A program made the position numbers and the translations under genes. DNA of 17,336 nucleotides from positions 1 to 17,336 of the forward strand of contig DASWHK010000021.1 in assembly GCA_036398215.1 (NCBI GenBank). The letters are read 5' to 3'. Shown one piece after another: positions 1 to 6,353 of this stretch (positions within the stretch are counted from its first letter, which is position 1; every line of letters starts with the position of its first letter). Origin of the DNA: DASWHK01 sp036398215 (GTDB taxonomy: Bacteria; Acidobacteriota; UBA890). Under the pieces are notes generated by a model. It was not told the origin of the DNA. It saw only the letters and a list, made by a program, of their open reading frames with translations, and did not search any database.

Positions 1-587
1 ACGGTGCGCCGCCGAACCGCCTCGTCGCGCACCACGCCCCCTTTGCCGACCGCCGCACGCCCGGCCTCGAACTGCGGTTTGACGAGCGGCAACAGGGCCG
101 GCACCACCTTGACCACCGAGATGAAGGAGACGTCGATCGTCACCAGATCCACCCGCTCGGGCAAGGCATCCGGCGCCAGGTGGCGGGCGTTCTGTCTCTC
201 CATGGCGATCACCCGAGGGTCGTTTCGCAGTCGCGCGTCGAGTTGCCCATAGCCTACGTCGACAGCGTAGACCCGGCGAGCCCCCCGGGCGAGCAGGCAA
301 TCGGTGAAGCCGCCGGTCGAGGCGCCGACGTCCAGGCAAACCCGGTCGCGGGGATCCAGGCCGGTCGCCTCGAGGGCGGCGGCGAGCTTGTCGCCCCCGC
401 GGCCGACGAAGCGGGGCGCCTCGGCGACCTCGATCTCGTCGTCCTCGGCCACCAGCATGCCGGCTTTGGTGGCCGCCTGGCCTGCCACGCGGACCTTGGC
501 CGCCATCACCAGGGCGCGGGCGCGGCTGCGGCTCGGTGCCAGGCCACGGGCGACGAGCGCCTGATCAAGCCGCTGCTTCGCCGGCAT
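1..587 (-). CDS. tlyA: TlyA-type rRNA 2'-O-methyltransferase (partial, C-terminus outside window)
   Basis: I translated the first 195 residues; the gene runs off the left edge. An S4 RNA-binding domain fills about residues 1-60 (RLDQALVARGLA, SRSRARALVM). An FtsJ-like SAM methyltransferase follows, with the motif DVGASTGGFTD, then AVDVGYGQLD, DVSFIS and KPQFEAGR. TlyA proteins methylate ribose in 16S and 23S rRNA; the old 'hemolysin' label is not supported by the domains. About 8-10 residues usually found between the helix after DVSFIS and KPQFE seem missing, although the KPQFE lysine is kept. ATG at 587 lies 10 nt after a GGAG. An in-frame ATG at 593 lies only 4 nt after it and is an equal alternative. 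It is the last visible gene of the rny-ispA series, about 100 nt after ispA. Confidence 0.93.
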   Translation of the reverse strand, partial: MPAKQRLDQALVARGLAPSRSRARALVMAAKVRVAGQAATKAGMLVAEDDEIEVAEAPRFVGRGGDKLAAALEATGLDPRDRVCLDVGASTGGFTDCLLARGARRVYAVDVGYGQLDARLRNDPRVIAMERQNARHLAPDALPERVDLVTIDVSFISVVKVVPALLPLVKPQFEAGRAAVGKGGVVRDEAVRRRT

Positions 588-601
588 GGTCATCCGGCTC
601 C

Positions 602-621
602 CGCCGCGGCGGCCCGCGGCG
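602..621 (-). promoter_or_regulatory. perfect 8-bp hairpin abutting the tlyA ribosome binding site
   Basis: Arms CGCCGCGG and CCGCGGCG enclose a 4-nt loop. On the minus strand the structure ends directly before the GGAG that precedes the tlyA start. No U-tract follows, so it is not a standard terminator. It could modulate tlyA translation or protect an RNA end; neither is shown. Confidence 0.5.
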
Positions 622-635
622 ACGATTCATTCGGG

Positions 636-669
636 CTAGCCCGCATCTGCCATCGCCCTTTTACCTCCT
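636..669 (-). other. orphan Shine-Dalgarno with five-codon stub ORF
   Basis: The minus strand has a perfect AGGAGGT at 669-663, 9 nt before an ATG at 653. The reading frame from that ATG is only MADAG and stops with TAG at 638-636. Such a strong ribosome binding site without a gene suggests a leader peptide or the remains of a deleted gene. In many related operons dxs sits between ispA and tlyA. Confidence 0.4.
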
Positions 670-689
670 GCGGGCGGGGAGAGGGGCCA

Positions 690-1619
690 TCAACGACTGC
701 GTTCGACGATGTAGTCGGCGAGAGCGGCGAGGGGAGCGGCGCCGGCGCCCAGCGGCTCCAGCGAGGCCAGCGCCACGGCGCGCAGGCGCTCGGCGTCGGC
801 ACGAGCGCCCTCGCGGCCGAGCAACGCCGGATAGGTCGACTTGCCGCGCGCTGCGTCGGCGCCGGGTCGCTTGCCGAGGTCCTCGAGCGAGCCCTCGACG
901 TCGAGGATGTCGTCGACGATCTGGAACGCCAGGCCGACGGCCTTGCCGTAGGCATCGAGGCGCTCGAGCCTGTCGGGCTGTGCGCCGGCCAGGATTGCTC
1001 CGACGCGGACGCAGCCGGTGAGCAGCGCACCGGTCTTGGCGCCATGCAGCGCCCGCAGGGCATCGAGATCGAGGGCCGCGCCCTGGGCGGCAACGTCGGC
1101 GTACTGGCCGCCGGCCATGCCGGTGCTGCCGGCGGCGTCGCCCAGCTCGGCGACGGCCTCGACCCAGCGCTCCGGATGGGTGGAGAGCCGTGCCGCCGCG
1201 CCGAGGCACTGGAAGGCAAGCGTCTGCAGCGCGTCGCCGGCGAGGATCGCCACCGCTTCGCCGAAGGCCTTGTGGTTGGCCGGCCGGCCGCGGCGGTAGT
1301 CGTCGTCGTCGAAGGCGGGCAGGTCGTCATGGATCAGCGAGTAGGTGTGGATCAGCTCGACTGCGCAGGCGGCCGGCAGCAACTCCTCGCGGGCGGCGCC
1401 GCAGGACTCGCCCGTCGCCAGCAGCAGGATCGGCCGCAGACGCTTGCCGCCGGCGAACACCGAGTAGCGCATGGCCTCGTGGAGACGCTCGGGAGGCCGC
1501 TCGGCCGGCGGCAGGACCTCGTCGAGAGCCTGGTCTACGAGGGCACGGTAGTCGCCGAAGTCGAAGCGAGGGGCGCTCTCCAGCTCCCGCGGCCGGCTCG
1601 GGCCGTCAGCCGTTCTCAT
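690..1619 (-). CDS. ispA: short-chain (2E,6E)-polyprenyl diphosphate synthase, probably farnesyl diphosphate synthase
   Basis: This 309-residue protein belongs to the trans-isoprenyl diphosphate synthase family, which condenses isopentenyl diphosphate with allylic diphosphates in the cytoplasm. Visible motifs are GGKRLRP (residues 57-63), the first aspartate-rich motif DDLPAFDDDD (98-107), the spacing DDxxxxD typical of bacterial type II enzymes, K195 in AKTGAL, and the second motif DDILD (236-240). The stretch YSLIHDDLP before the first motif matches what I recall of E. coli IspA, including Tyr at -5, which favours a C15 product. A geranylgeranyl product cannot be excluded. ATG at 1619 lies inside the end of xseB (14-nt overlap), so translation is probably coupled. 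The long open frame upstream of this start is a shadow of xseB. Confidence 0.93.
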   Translation of the reverse strand: MRTADGPSRPRELESAPRFDFGDYRALVDQALDEVLPPAERPPERLHEAMRYSVFAGGKRLRPILLLATGESCGAAREELLPAACAVELIHTYSLIHDDLPAFDDDDYRRGRPANHKAFGEAVAILAGDALQTLAFQCLGAAARLSTHPERWVEAVAELGDAAGSTGMAGGQYADVAAQGAALDLDALRALHGAKTGALLTGCVRVGAILAGAQPDRLERLDAYGKAVGLAFQIVDDILDVEGSLEDLGKRPGADAARGKSTYPALLGREGARADAERLRAVALASLEPLGAGAAPLAALADYIVERSR

Positions 1620-1908
1620 CGTCGCCGGCCGTCTCGAGGGGCGCCGTGGAGAGGGTGCCGTCGAGGGTCTCGGAGAGCTGCTCGATACGCTGCTCCATGC
1701 CATCGAGGCGTCGCCGGCAGAACGCGAACAGGTGCACGGCGGCCTCGTAGACCTCGAGGGCCTGCTCCAGCGGCACGTCGCCCTCCTCGAGGTGGCCGGC
1801 GAGCTCCTCGAGCTTGACGAGCGCCTCGTCGAAGCTGAGCGTCTCATCGCCGAAGGTGAGGGTCTCCTGATCGGATTCGTCGGCTCGCGGGGATCGTTGG
1901 GCGCTCAT
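1606..1908 (-). CDS. xseB: exodeoxyribonuclease VII small subunit
   Basis: The protein has 100 residues. The family core begins near residue 25 with LSFDEALVKLEELAGHLEEG, then VPLEQALEVYEAAVHLF and a C-terminal helix containing CRRRLDGMEQRIEQL. This is the standard short helical XseB fold, several copies of which bind one XseA subunit and allow cleavage of single-stranded DNA into oligonucleotides. The first 20 or so residues (polar, acidic) and the last 12 are extensions beyond the usual core of about 60-80 residues. It starts 15 nt after the xseA stop and its end overlaps the ispA start, placing it in the middle of a coupled operon. Confidence 0.94.
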   Translation of the reverse strand: MSAQRSPRADESDQETLTFGDETLSFDEALVKLEELAGHLEEGDVPLEQALEVYEAAVHLFAFCRRRLDGMEQRIEQLSETLDGTLSTAPLETAGDDENG

Positions 1909-1923
1909 GGTCCGGGGATTCTC

Positions 1924-3300
1924 TCACAAAGCCGGGCGCTCGGCGCCTTTCTCGGCGCTTTCGACGGTGCACCCCAGGTTGTCGCGTAGCAGCCGGACGC
2001 GGACCTTCTCCCCGGCTTCGACGTCGGCGGCGGCGCGCACGATGCGGCCGTCGCGCTGCCGCTCGCAGATCGCATAGCCGCGCCCGAGGACGGCCAGCGG
2101 GCTGAGCGCCTCGATCCGCGCCGCGGCGGCCAGCAGGCGCGACCGCCGCCGTTCGAGCAGCCGGCGGGCGGCGCCCTGGGCGGCGGTGACAGCGGCTCGC
2201 AGGCGGGCGCGGCGCTGCTGGGCGAGGGCGGCGAGGCTGCGGGCGGCGAGGGCGCGCGAGCAGGCCTCGAGCCGCCGCCGATCGCGGCCCAGGCAGCGGG
2301 TCAGCGGCGTCGCCAAGCGCTCGAGCGCCTCGTCGAGCCGCTGGCGGTAGACGACCAGCAGGCGGGCGGGGTGCATCAGATAGCGCTGCAGCCGAGGCTC
2401 CGCAAGGCGGTTGCGGCTCACCAGAAGACGGTGGCGGAGGGCGCCTCGAGCACGCCCTTCCGCGCCATGCAGTCGCGACAGCAGCGTCTGGCGTCTGGCG
2501 GCGACCAGCTCGGCGGCGGCGGTCGGGGTGGCGGCGCGGTGGTCGGCGACCAGGTCGGCGATGGTCTGGTCGATCTCGTGGCCGACGGCGGCGACCACCG
2601 GGATCGCCGACGAGGCGATGGCGCGCGCCGTCACCTCCTCGTTGAAGGCCCAGAGGTCTTCGCGGGAGCCGCCGCCGCGCCCGACGATCAACACGTCGGG
2701 CGCGGCGTGGCGGTTGAGACGGGCGATCGCGGCTTCGATCTGCGCCGCGGCGCCGCTGCCCTGCACCTGGGCGGGTGCCAGGATGACCCGGATGGGGACC
2801 TGGTTGTCGCGCCAGACCCGGCACATGTCGCGCCAGGCGGCGCCGCTCGCCGAGGTCACGACGCCGACGCAGCGGGGCAGCAGCGGCAGCGGGCGCTTGC
2901 GGGCCGGATCGAACAGCCCCTCGCCGGCGAGCCGCTGCACGAGCTGCTCATAGGCCACCTGCCGGCCCCCCCAGCCGGCGGGCTCGAGGATCTCGGCGAC
3001 GACCTGGAACTTTCCCTTCAGCGGATAGATCGTTACCTCGCCGCCGACGATCAGCTCCATGCCCTCCTCGACCCGGAAGGGTACGGCGGAGTTGGCGCGG
3101 CTGAACATCGCCACGGGGACCAGGGCTTGCTGGTCCTTGAGGTCGAAGTACCAGTGACCGCTGGAGGCGGCGGCGAAGCCGCTGACCTCGCCGCGGACCC
3201 AGACGAACGGCATCGCCTCGGCCAGCAGGTCGCGCGAAACGCTGACCAGCTGGCTGACGCTCAGGACCCGGCGCGCGGGTCCCGCGACAGGCCCGTTCAT
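1924..3300 (-). CDS. xseA: exodeoxyribonuclease VII large (catalytic) subunit
   Basis: The protein has 458 residues, close to the family norm. An N-terminal OB-fold (about residues 12-105) carries VWVRGEVSGF and HWYFDLKD. The catalytic domain follows with GVVTSASGAAWRD (146-158), IVGRGGGSREDLWAFNEE (205-222) and AVGHEIDQTIADLVADHRA (238-256). The family usually has HETD where this protein has HEID. An Arg/Ala-rich coiled coil spans about 270-395 and a C-terminal segment containing LGRGYAI closes the protein. The enzyme degrades single-stranded DNA from both ends, with XseB. The ATG at 3300 overlaps the ymdB stop as ATGA. The frame stays open upstream because of the GC-rich shadow of ymdB, so a much longer protein should not be annotated. 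Confidence 0.97.
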   Translation of the reverse strand: MNGPVAGPARRVLSVSQLVSVSRDLLAEAMPFVWVRGEVSGFAAASSGHWYFDLKDQQALVPVAMFSRANSAVPFRVEEGMELIVGGEVTIYPLKGKFQVVAEILEPAGWGGRQVAYEQLVQRLAGEGLFDPARKRPLPLLPRCVGVVTSASGAAWRDMCRVWRDNQVPIRVILAPAQVQGSGAAAQIEAAIARLNRHAAPDVLIVGRGGGSREDLWAFNEEVTARAIASSAIPVVAAVGHEIDQTIADLVADHRAATPTAAAELVAARRQTLLSRLHGAEGRARGALRHRLLVSRNRLAEPRLQRYLMHPARLLVVYRQRLDEALERLATPLTRCLGRDRRRLEACSRALAARSLAALAQQRRARLRAAVTAAQGAARRLLERRRSRLLAAAARIEALSPLAVLGRGYAICERQRDGRIVRAAADVEAGEKVRVRLLRDNLGCTVESAEKGAERPAL

Positions 3301-4109
3301 TCGCCCGCGCCGGGGCCGTTGTGGAGCGGCCCGGGCGGGTCGAGAAACGTCTCGATGTGCGTCGCCTTGCCGGTCTCCGCGTCGATGTCGAGGAGCGCGC
3401 AGGCGACCCGCGGGTTGGAGCTGGCGACCAGGAAGCGGACCGGCCGGGCGGTGATCAGGCGGTGGAGGGCGAGGTCCGGACGGGTGCCGATGACCGAGTC
3501 GTAGGGCCCCGTCATGCCCACGTCGGTGCAGTATGCCGTCCCCGCGGCAAGCAGCCGGGCGTCGGCCGTCGGCACGTGGGTGTGGGTCCCCAGCACGGCG
3601 CTCACCCGGCCGTCGGCGTACCAGCCCATGCCGAGCTTCTCCGACGTCGCTTCTGCGTGAAAATCGACGACGACCACCGGCGAGCGATCGCCGAGCCCCT
3701 CGAGGGCGTCGTCGAGGGCGCGGAACGGGCAGTCGATCGGCGGCATGAAGACCCGCCCCTGCAAGTTGACGACGGTCACCGGGTGGCCGTTGCGAGCGCG
3801 GCCCTCGAAGACGCCGAAGCCCGGCGTCTCCGGGGGGTAGTTCAACGGCCGCAGCAAGCGGGGCTCCGCCTCGAGGTAATCCTCGATGCCGCGTTGCGCC
3901 CAGATGTGGTTGCCGGTCGTCAGCACGTCGGCGCCCAGCGCCAGCACCTCGTCGGCGAGAGGCGCCGTCACGCCGCGGCCGCCGGCGATGTTCTCGACGT
4001 TGACGATCGTGAAGTCCACGTCGCGTTCCGCCTGCAGGTCGGCGAGGCGCGCGACCAGGATGTTGCGACCGGGCTGGCCGACCACGTCGCCGACAAACAG
4101 GACCCTCAC
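3297..4109 (-). CDS. ymdB: YmdB-family metallophosphoesterase (TIGR00282 type)
   Basis: The protein has 270 residues, matching the family length. Predicted di-metal ligands are all present: D8 in FVGDVVG, E39-N40 in VNVENIAGG, N67-H68 in TTGNHIW, H151 in VVDFHAEATSEK, and H176 and H178 in GTHTHVPTAD. Related enzymes hydrolyse cyclic nucleotides and, in Bacillus subtilis, YmdB affects biofilm and motility decisions; the substrate here is unknown. GTG at 4109 is taken as start because it overlaps the rny stop (GTGA) and MRVLFVGDVVGQPGRN is the normal N-terminus. Pairing with rny is conserved across many phyla and suggests a role linked to RNA metabolism. Confidence 0.95.
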   Translation of the reverse strand: MRVLFVGDVVGQPGRNILVARLADLQAERDVDFTIVNVENIAGGRGVTAPLADEVLALGADVLTTGNHIWAQRGIEDYLEAEPRLLRPLNYPPETPGFGVFEGRARNGHPVTVVNLQGRVFMPPIDCPFRALDDALEGLGDRSPVVVVDFHAEATSEKLGMGWYADGRVSAVLGTHTHVPTADARLLAAGTAYCTDVGMTGPYDSVIGTRPDLALHRLITARPVRFLVASSNPRVACALLDIDAETGKATHIETFLDPPGPLHNGPGAGE

Positions 4110-5746
4110 CGCGCGAACCCGACCGCACGGGTCTCGCGGATCACCGTGACCTTGATCTCTCCGGGATACTGGACCTCTTTCTCGATCCGCTTGGCGATGT
4201 CTTTCGACAGCCAGACGGCCTCGTTGTCACTGACCTGGTCGGCCTCGACGATGATCCGCAGCTCGCGGCCGGCCTGGATCGCGTAGGCCTTGCTGACGCC
4301 GTTGAAGGTGTCGGCGATCTCCTCGAGCTTCTGCAGGCGCTTGACGTAGGTCTCGAGCATGTCGCGACGGGCCCCGGGGCGGGCCGCCGACAGCGCGTCG
4401 GCCGCCTGCACCAGGACCGCCTCGACGGTCGCCGGCTCGATGTCGAAGTGGTGCGCCTCCATCCCGTGGATCACCGCCTCGTCCTCCCCGTAGCGCCGCA
4501 GCAGGTCGATGCCGATGGTCAGATGGGTGCCCTCCACCTCGTGGTCGACGGCCTTGCCGATGTCGTGGAGCAAGCCGGCGCGGCGCGCCACGTGCTCGTT
4601 GGTGCCCAGCTCGGCGGCGAGGATCCCGGCGATCGTGGCGACTTCGACCGAATGGCGCAGGACGTTCTGCCCATACGAGGTGCGGAACTTCAGCAGGCCG
4701 AGCATGCGAACCAGCTCGGGGTGCAGATCGTGGATGGCGAGGTCGGCCGCGGCCTCGGCGCCGTCCTGGCGGATCTGCTCCTCGATCTCCGAGCGCACCC
4801 GTCCGACGACCTCTTCGATCCTCGCCGGGTGGATGCGCCCGTCGCTGACCAGCTGCTCGAGCGCCAGACGGGCGATCTCGCGCCGTAGCGGGTCGAAGGT
4901 CGAGATCAGCACCGCCTCGGGGGTGTCGTCGACGATCAGGTTGACGCCGGTGATCAGCTCGAAGGCGCGGATGTTGCGCCCCTCGCGGCCGATGACGCGG
5001 CCCTTCATATCGTCCGACGGCAGCTCGACGACCGAGACGGTGTGCTCGGCGACGTGATCGCCGGCCGCCCGCTGGATGGCCATCGAGATGATCCTCTCGG
5101 CCTGTTTGCGGGCGGTGAGCTTGGCCTCCTCCTCGACCTGGCGGATCGTCTTGGTGGCGGCGTCGCGGGCCTCTTGCTGCATGAGCTGCATCAACGCCTG
5201 CTTGGCCTGCTCGGAGGTCTGCCCGGCGATCTGCTGCAGCCGATCGAGGGCCTCACCGCGCTTCTGGTTGGCCTCCCGCTCGAGGAACTCGACCCGCTCG
5301 TTCTTGCGGCGCAGCTCCCGCTCGAGGCGGGAGAGCTCCTTCTCGCGGTCCTCGAAGGCGTTGGTGCGCCGATCCAGCTTCTCCTCGCGGCGGGCGATTC
5401 GGCGCTCGAGCTTGGAGAGCTCGCGGCGCCGGTCGCGGCTCTCGTCCTCGAACGCCTGGCGGGCCCGGAGGTGCTCCTCGCGCGCTTCGATCTTGGCGTC
5501 CTTGAGGATCGCCTCGGCCTGGCGCTCGACCTCGCGGTCGAGCTCCTCGGCTTGCTCGCGGGCCTCGGTGACGAGGCGCTCGGCGAAGCGGCGCCGGGCG
5601 ACCAGCCAGAGGGCGACCAGCGCGGCGCCGCCGGCCAGGACGCCGATGGCAACGGCGACCGCGATCGCCGTCGTACTCGACGGCGGCGTGCTGTCCTGTA
5701 TGGGGAGGCCGAGGCCGAGGGTGCTGATAAAGCCGGTGCCCTGCAT
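4106..5746 (-). CDS. rny: ribonuclease Y, membrane-anchored endoribonuclease
   Basis: The protein has 546 residues from the ATG at 5746. One membrane segment lies near residues 27-50 (Ala/Val/Leu-rich, followed by RRRF). A long charged coiled coil covers about 52-225. A KH domain follows with VIGREGRNIRAFE, and an HD domain carries LRHSVEVA and LLHDIGKA, with AVLVQAADALSAARPGAR after it. All catalytic-domain signatures are intact. RNase Y starts mRNA decay at the inner membrane in bacteria that lack or supplement RNase E. The start is set by the Shine-Dalgarno AGGGGG at 5757-5752, 5 nt upstream. A GTG nine codons earlier (5773) has none. Its stop overlaps the ymdB start by 4 nt. Confidence 0.97.
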   Translation of the reverse strand: MQGTGFISTLGLGLPIQDSTPPSSTTAIAVAVAIGVLAGGAALVALWLVARRRFAERLVTEAREQAEELDREVERQAEAILKDAKIEAREEHLRARQAFEDESRDRRRELSKLERRIARREEKLDRRTNAFEDREKELSRLERELRRKNERVEFLEREANQKRGEALDRLQQIAGQTSEQAKQALMQLMQQEARDAATKTIRQVEEEAKLTARKQAERIISMAIQRAAGDHVAEHTVSVVELPSDDMKGRVIGREGRNIRAFELITGVNLIVDDTPEAVLISTFDPLRREIARLALEQLVSDGRIHPARIEEVVGRVRSEIEEQIRQDGAEAAADLAIHDLHPELVRMLGLLKFRTSYGQNVLRHSVEVATIAGILAAELGTNEHVARRAGLLHDIGKAVDHEVEGTHLTIGIDLLRRYGEDEAVIHGMEAHHFDIEPATVEAVLVQAADALSAARPGARRDMLETYVKRLQKLEEIADTFNGVSKAYAIQAGRELRIIVEADQVSDNEAVWLSKDIAKRIEKEVQYPGEIKVTVIRETRAVGFAR

Positions 5747-5751
5747 GGTCA

Positions 5752-5757
5752 CCCCCT
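5752..5757 (-). promoter_or_regulatory. ribosome binding site deciding the rny start
   Basis: AGGGGG on the minus strand lies 5 nt before ATG 5746. The alternative GTG at 5773 is preceded only by a pyrimidine-rich run, so the shorter protein is preferred. Confidence 0.7.
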
Positions 5758-5789
5758 GACAGCCTCGGGTCACGAGGAGAGAGAAGGGG

Positions 5790-5894
5790 TGCGACCGGCA
5801 GTCGCCGGACCCGCGCCGAAAGCGGCGAGAGACGTCCGCGCTGAAATGGGGGCGGCTCGCGCCCTAGGGGGCTAACGAGGTGCCACCGCACGCA
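5790..5894 (-). other. possible three-way-junction leader RNA of rny
   Basis: The minus strand can form three stems. P1 pairs 5790-5793 with 5891-5894 and 5796-5799 with 5885-5888, around a small internal loop and with one G-U pair. P2 (5807-5837) has GGAC/GTCC and CGCCG/CGGCG arms around a 4-nt loop. P3 (5854-5884) has GG-CTCG-GCCC paired with GGGC-CGAG-CC. P1 and P3 use bases that also form the base of the 6S-like rod, so the two folds exclude each other. No known riboswitch was recognised. Confidence 0.3.
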
Positions 5895-6060
5895 AGGGGT
5901 TCAAGACCACCGAATCCATGCACCATCCAGCCGCTTTCGTGTATTTCAAACTCTCGCAGGTTTTGATCGATCAAAAGCCGACGATCTCTGTTTTCGGCGA
6001 CGGTCCTCACTCGGAGGAACGGTAGCCTCCGGGCCGGTTCGCGGGTTCTCCCTCCCGTTC
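5871..6060 (-). ncRNA. ssrS: 6S RNA candidate (RNA polymerase regulator)
   Basis: The 190-nt minus-strand segment folds by eye into one long rod of eight nested helices. Paired blocks are 6059-6051 with 5880-5874, 6043-6038 with 5895-5891, 6014-6009 with 5915-5910, 6004-6002 with 5924-5922, 5998-5995 with 5933-5930, 5993-5990 with 5951-5948, 5984-5978 with 5960-5954, and an apical TTTTGA-TCGA-TCAAAA hairpin at 5961-5976. A large bubble lies between the second and third blocks (6037-6015 opposite 5909-5896). The 3' segment TGCGGTGGCACCTCG resembles TGCGGCGGCATCTCG near the 3' end of E. coli 6S RNA as I recall it. The site just upstream of rny is a known location for 6S RNA in related gene orders. 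I found no convincing promoter, and exact ends are uncertain. Confidence 0.5.
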
Positions 6061-6353
6061 TTCGAGGGTCGTAATCGTTCGGAAGTTATCAAGCGCCAGC
6101 AAGCTGACGGTATCGGTATGCTGAGTGACCCTCAATTCTACAGAGGCCGTGGAGGATTGCAACGGCGACCGGCGCCGGGCGCACGTCAGGAAAGTGACTT
6201 CCGCTGCGGCGGCTCAGCGGATGAGCGTAAACGCTTGGTCGCGTTTGGGGCCGTAGCGGAAGACGGCGAAATCGTCGTCAAGCGTTGTCACCGTCTCGGC
6301 GATCTCTCTCGTGCGACGAAGCGGGTGCTGGCGACGGGGCCGTGACCGGCGAC
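6061..6353. other. gene-free stretch between pheT and the 6S candidate
   Basis: No credible gene is seen on either strand. zapA, often found between pheT and rny, is absent. There is a small hairpin at 6201-6220 (CCGCTG/CAGCGG, 8-nt loop) and a TTGATA that could be a -35 box at 6092-6087 on the minus strand, but no fitting -10 box. The promoter for the rny operon and the putative 6S RNA should lie here. Confidence 0.5.

Noticed and set aside
180..1817. Long plus-strand open frame of 545 codons opposite tlyA, ispA and xseB
   Set aside because: It is the antisense shadow of three recognised minus-strand genes in GC-rich DNA. Its translation is Gly/Ala/Arg-rich with no family motif.
1924..4128. 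734-residue version of XseA
   Set aside because: The extra N-terminus is a shadow of ymdB in another frame. The ATGA overlap at 3300 gives the normal XseA N-terminus.
5977..5998. Intrinsic terminator for pheT (GCCGA/TCGGC followed by TTTT on the minus strand)
   Set aside because: The stem is only 5 bp with a 12-nt loop, and the T-run is part of a larger palindrome that fits the 6S-like rod better.
6118..6345. Plus-strand 75-codon frame in the pheT-rny gap
   Set aside because: No ribosome binding site, no recognisable motif, and composition unlike the neighbouring proteins.
6214..6353. Minus-strand frame after pheT ending in FRYGPKRDQAFTLIR
   Set aside because: It looks protein-like for about 25 codons, but the only start there is a GTG with no convincing Shine-Dalgarno. 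The rest of the frame is a shadow of pheT. It could be a decayed gene end, but this is not supported.
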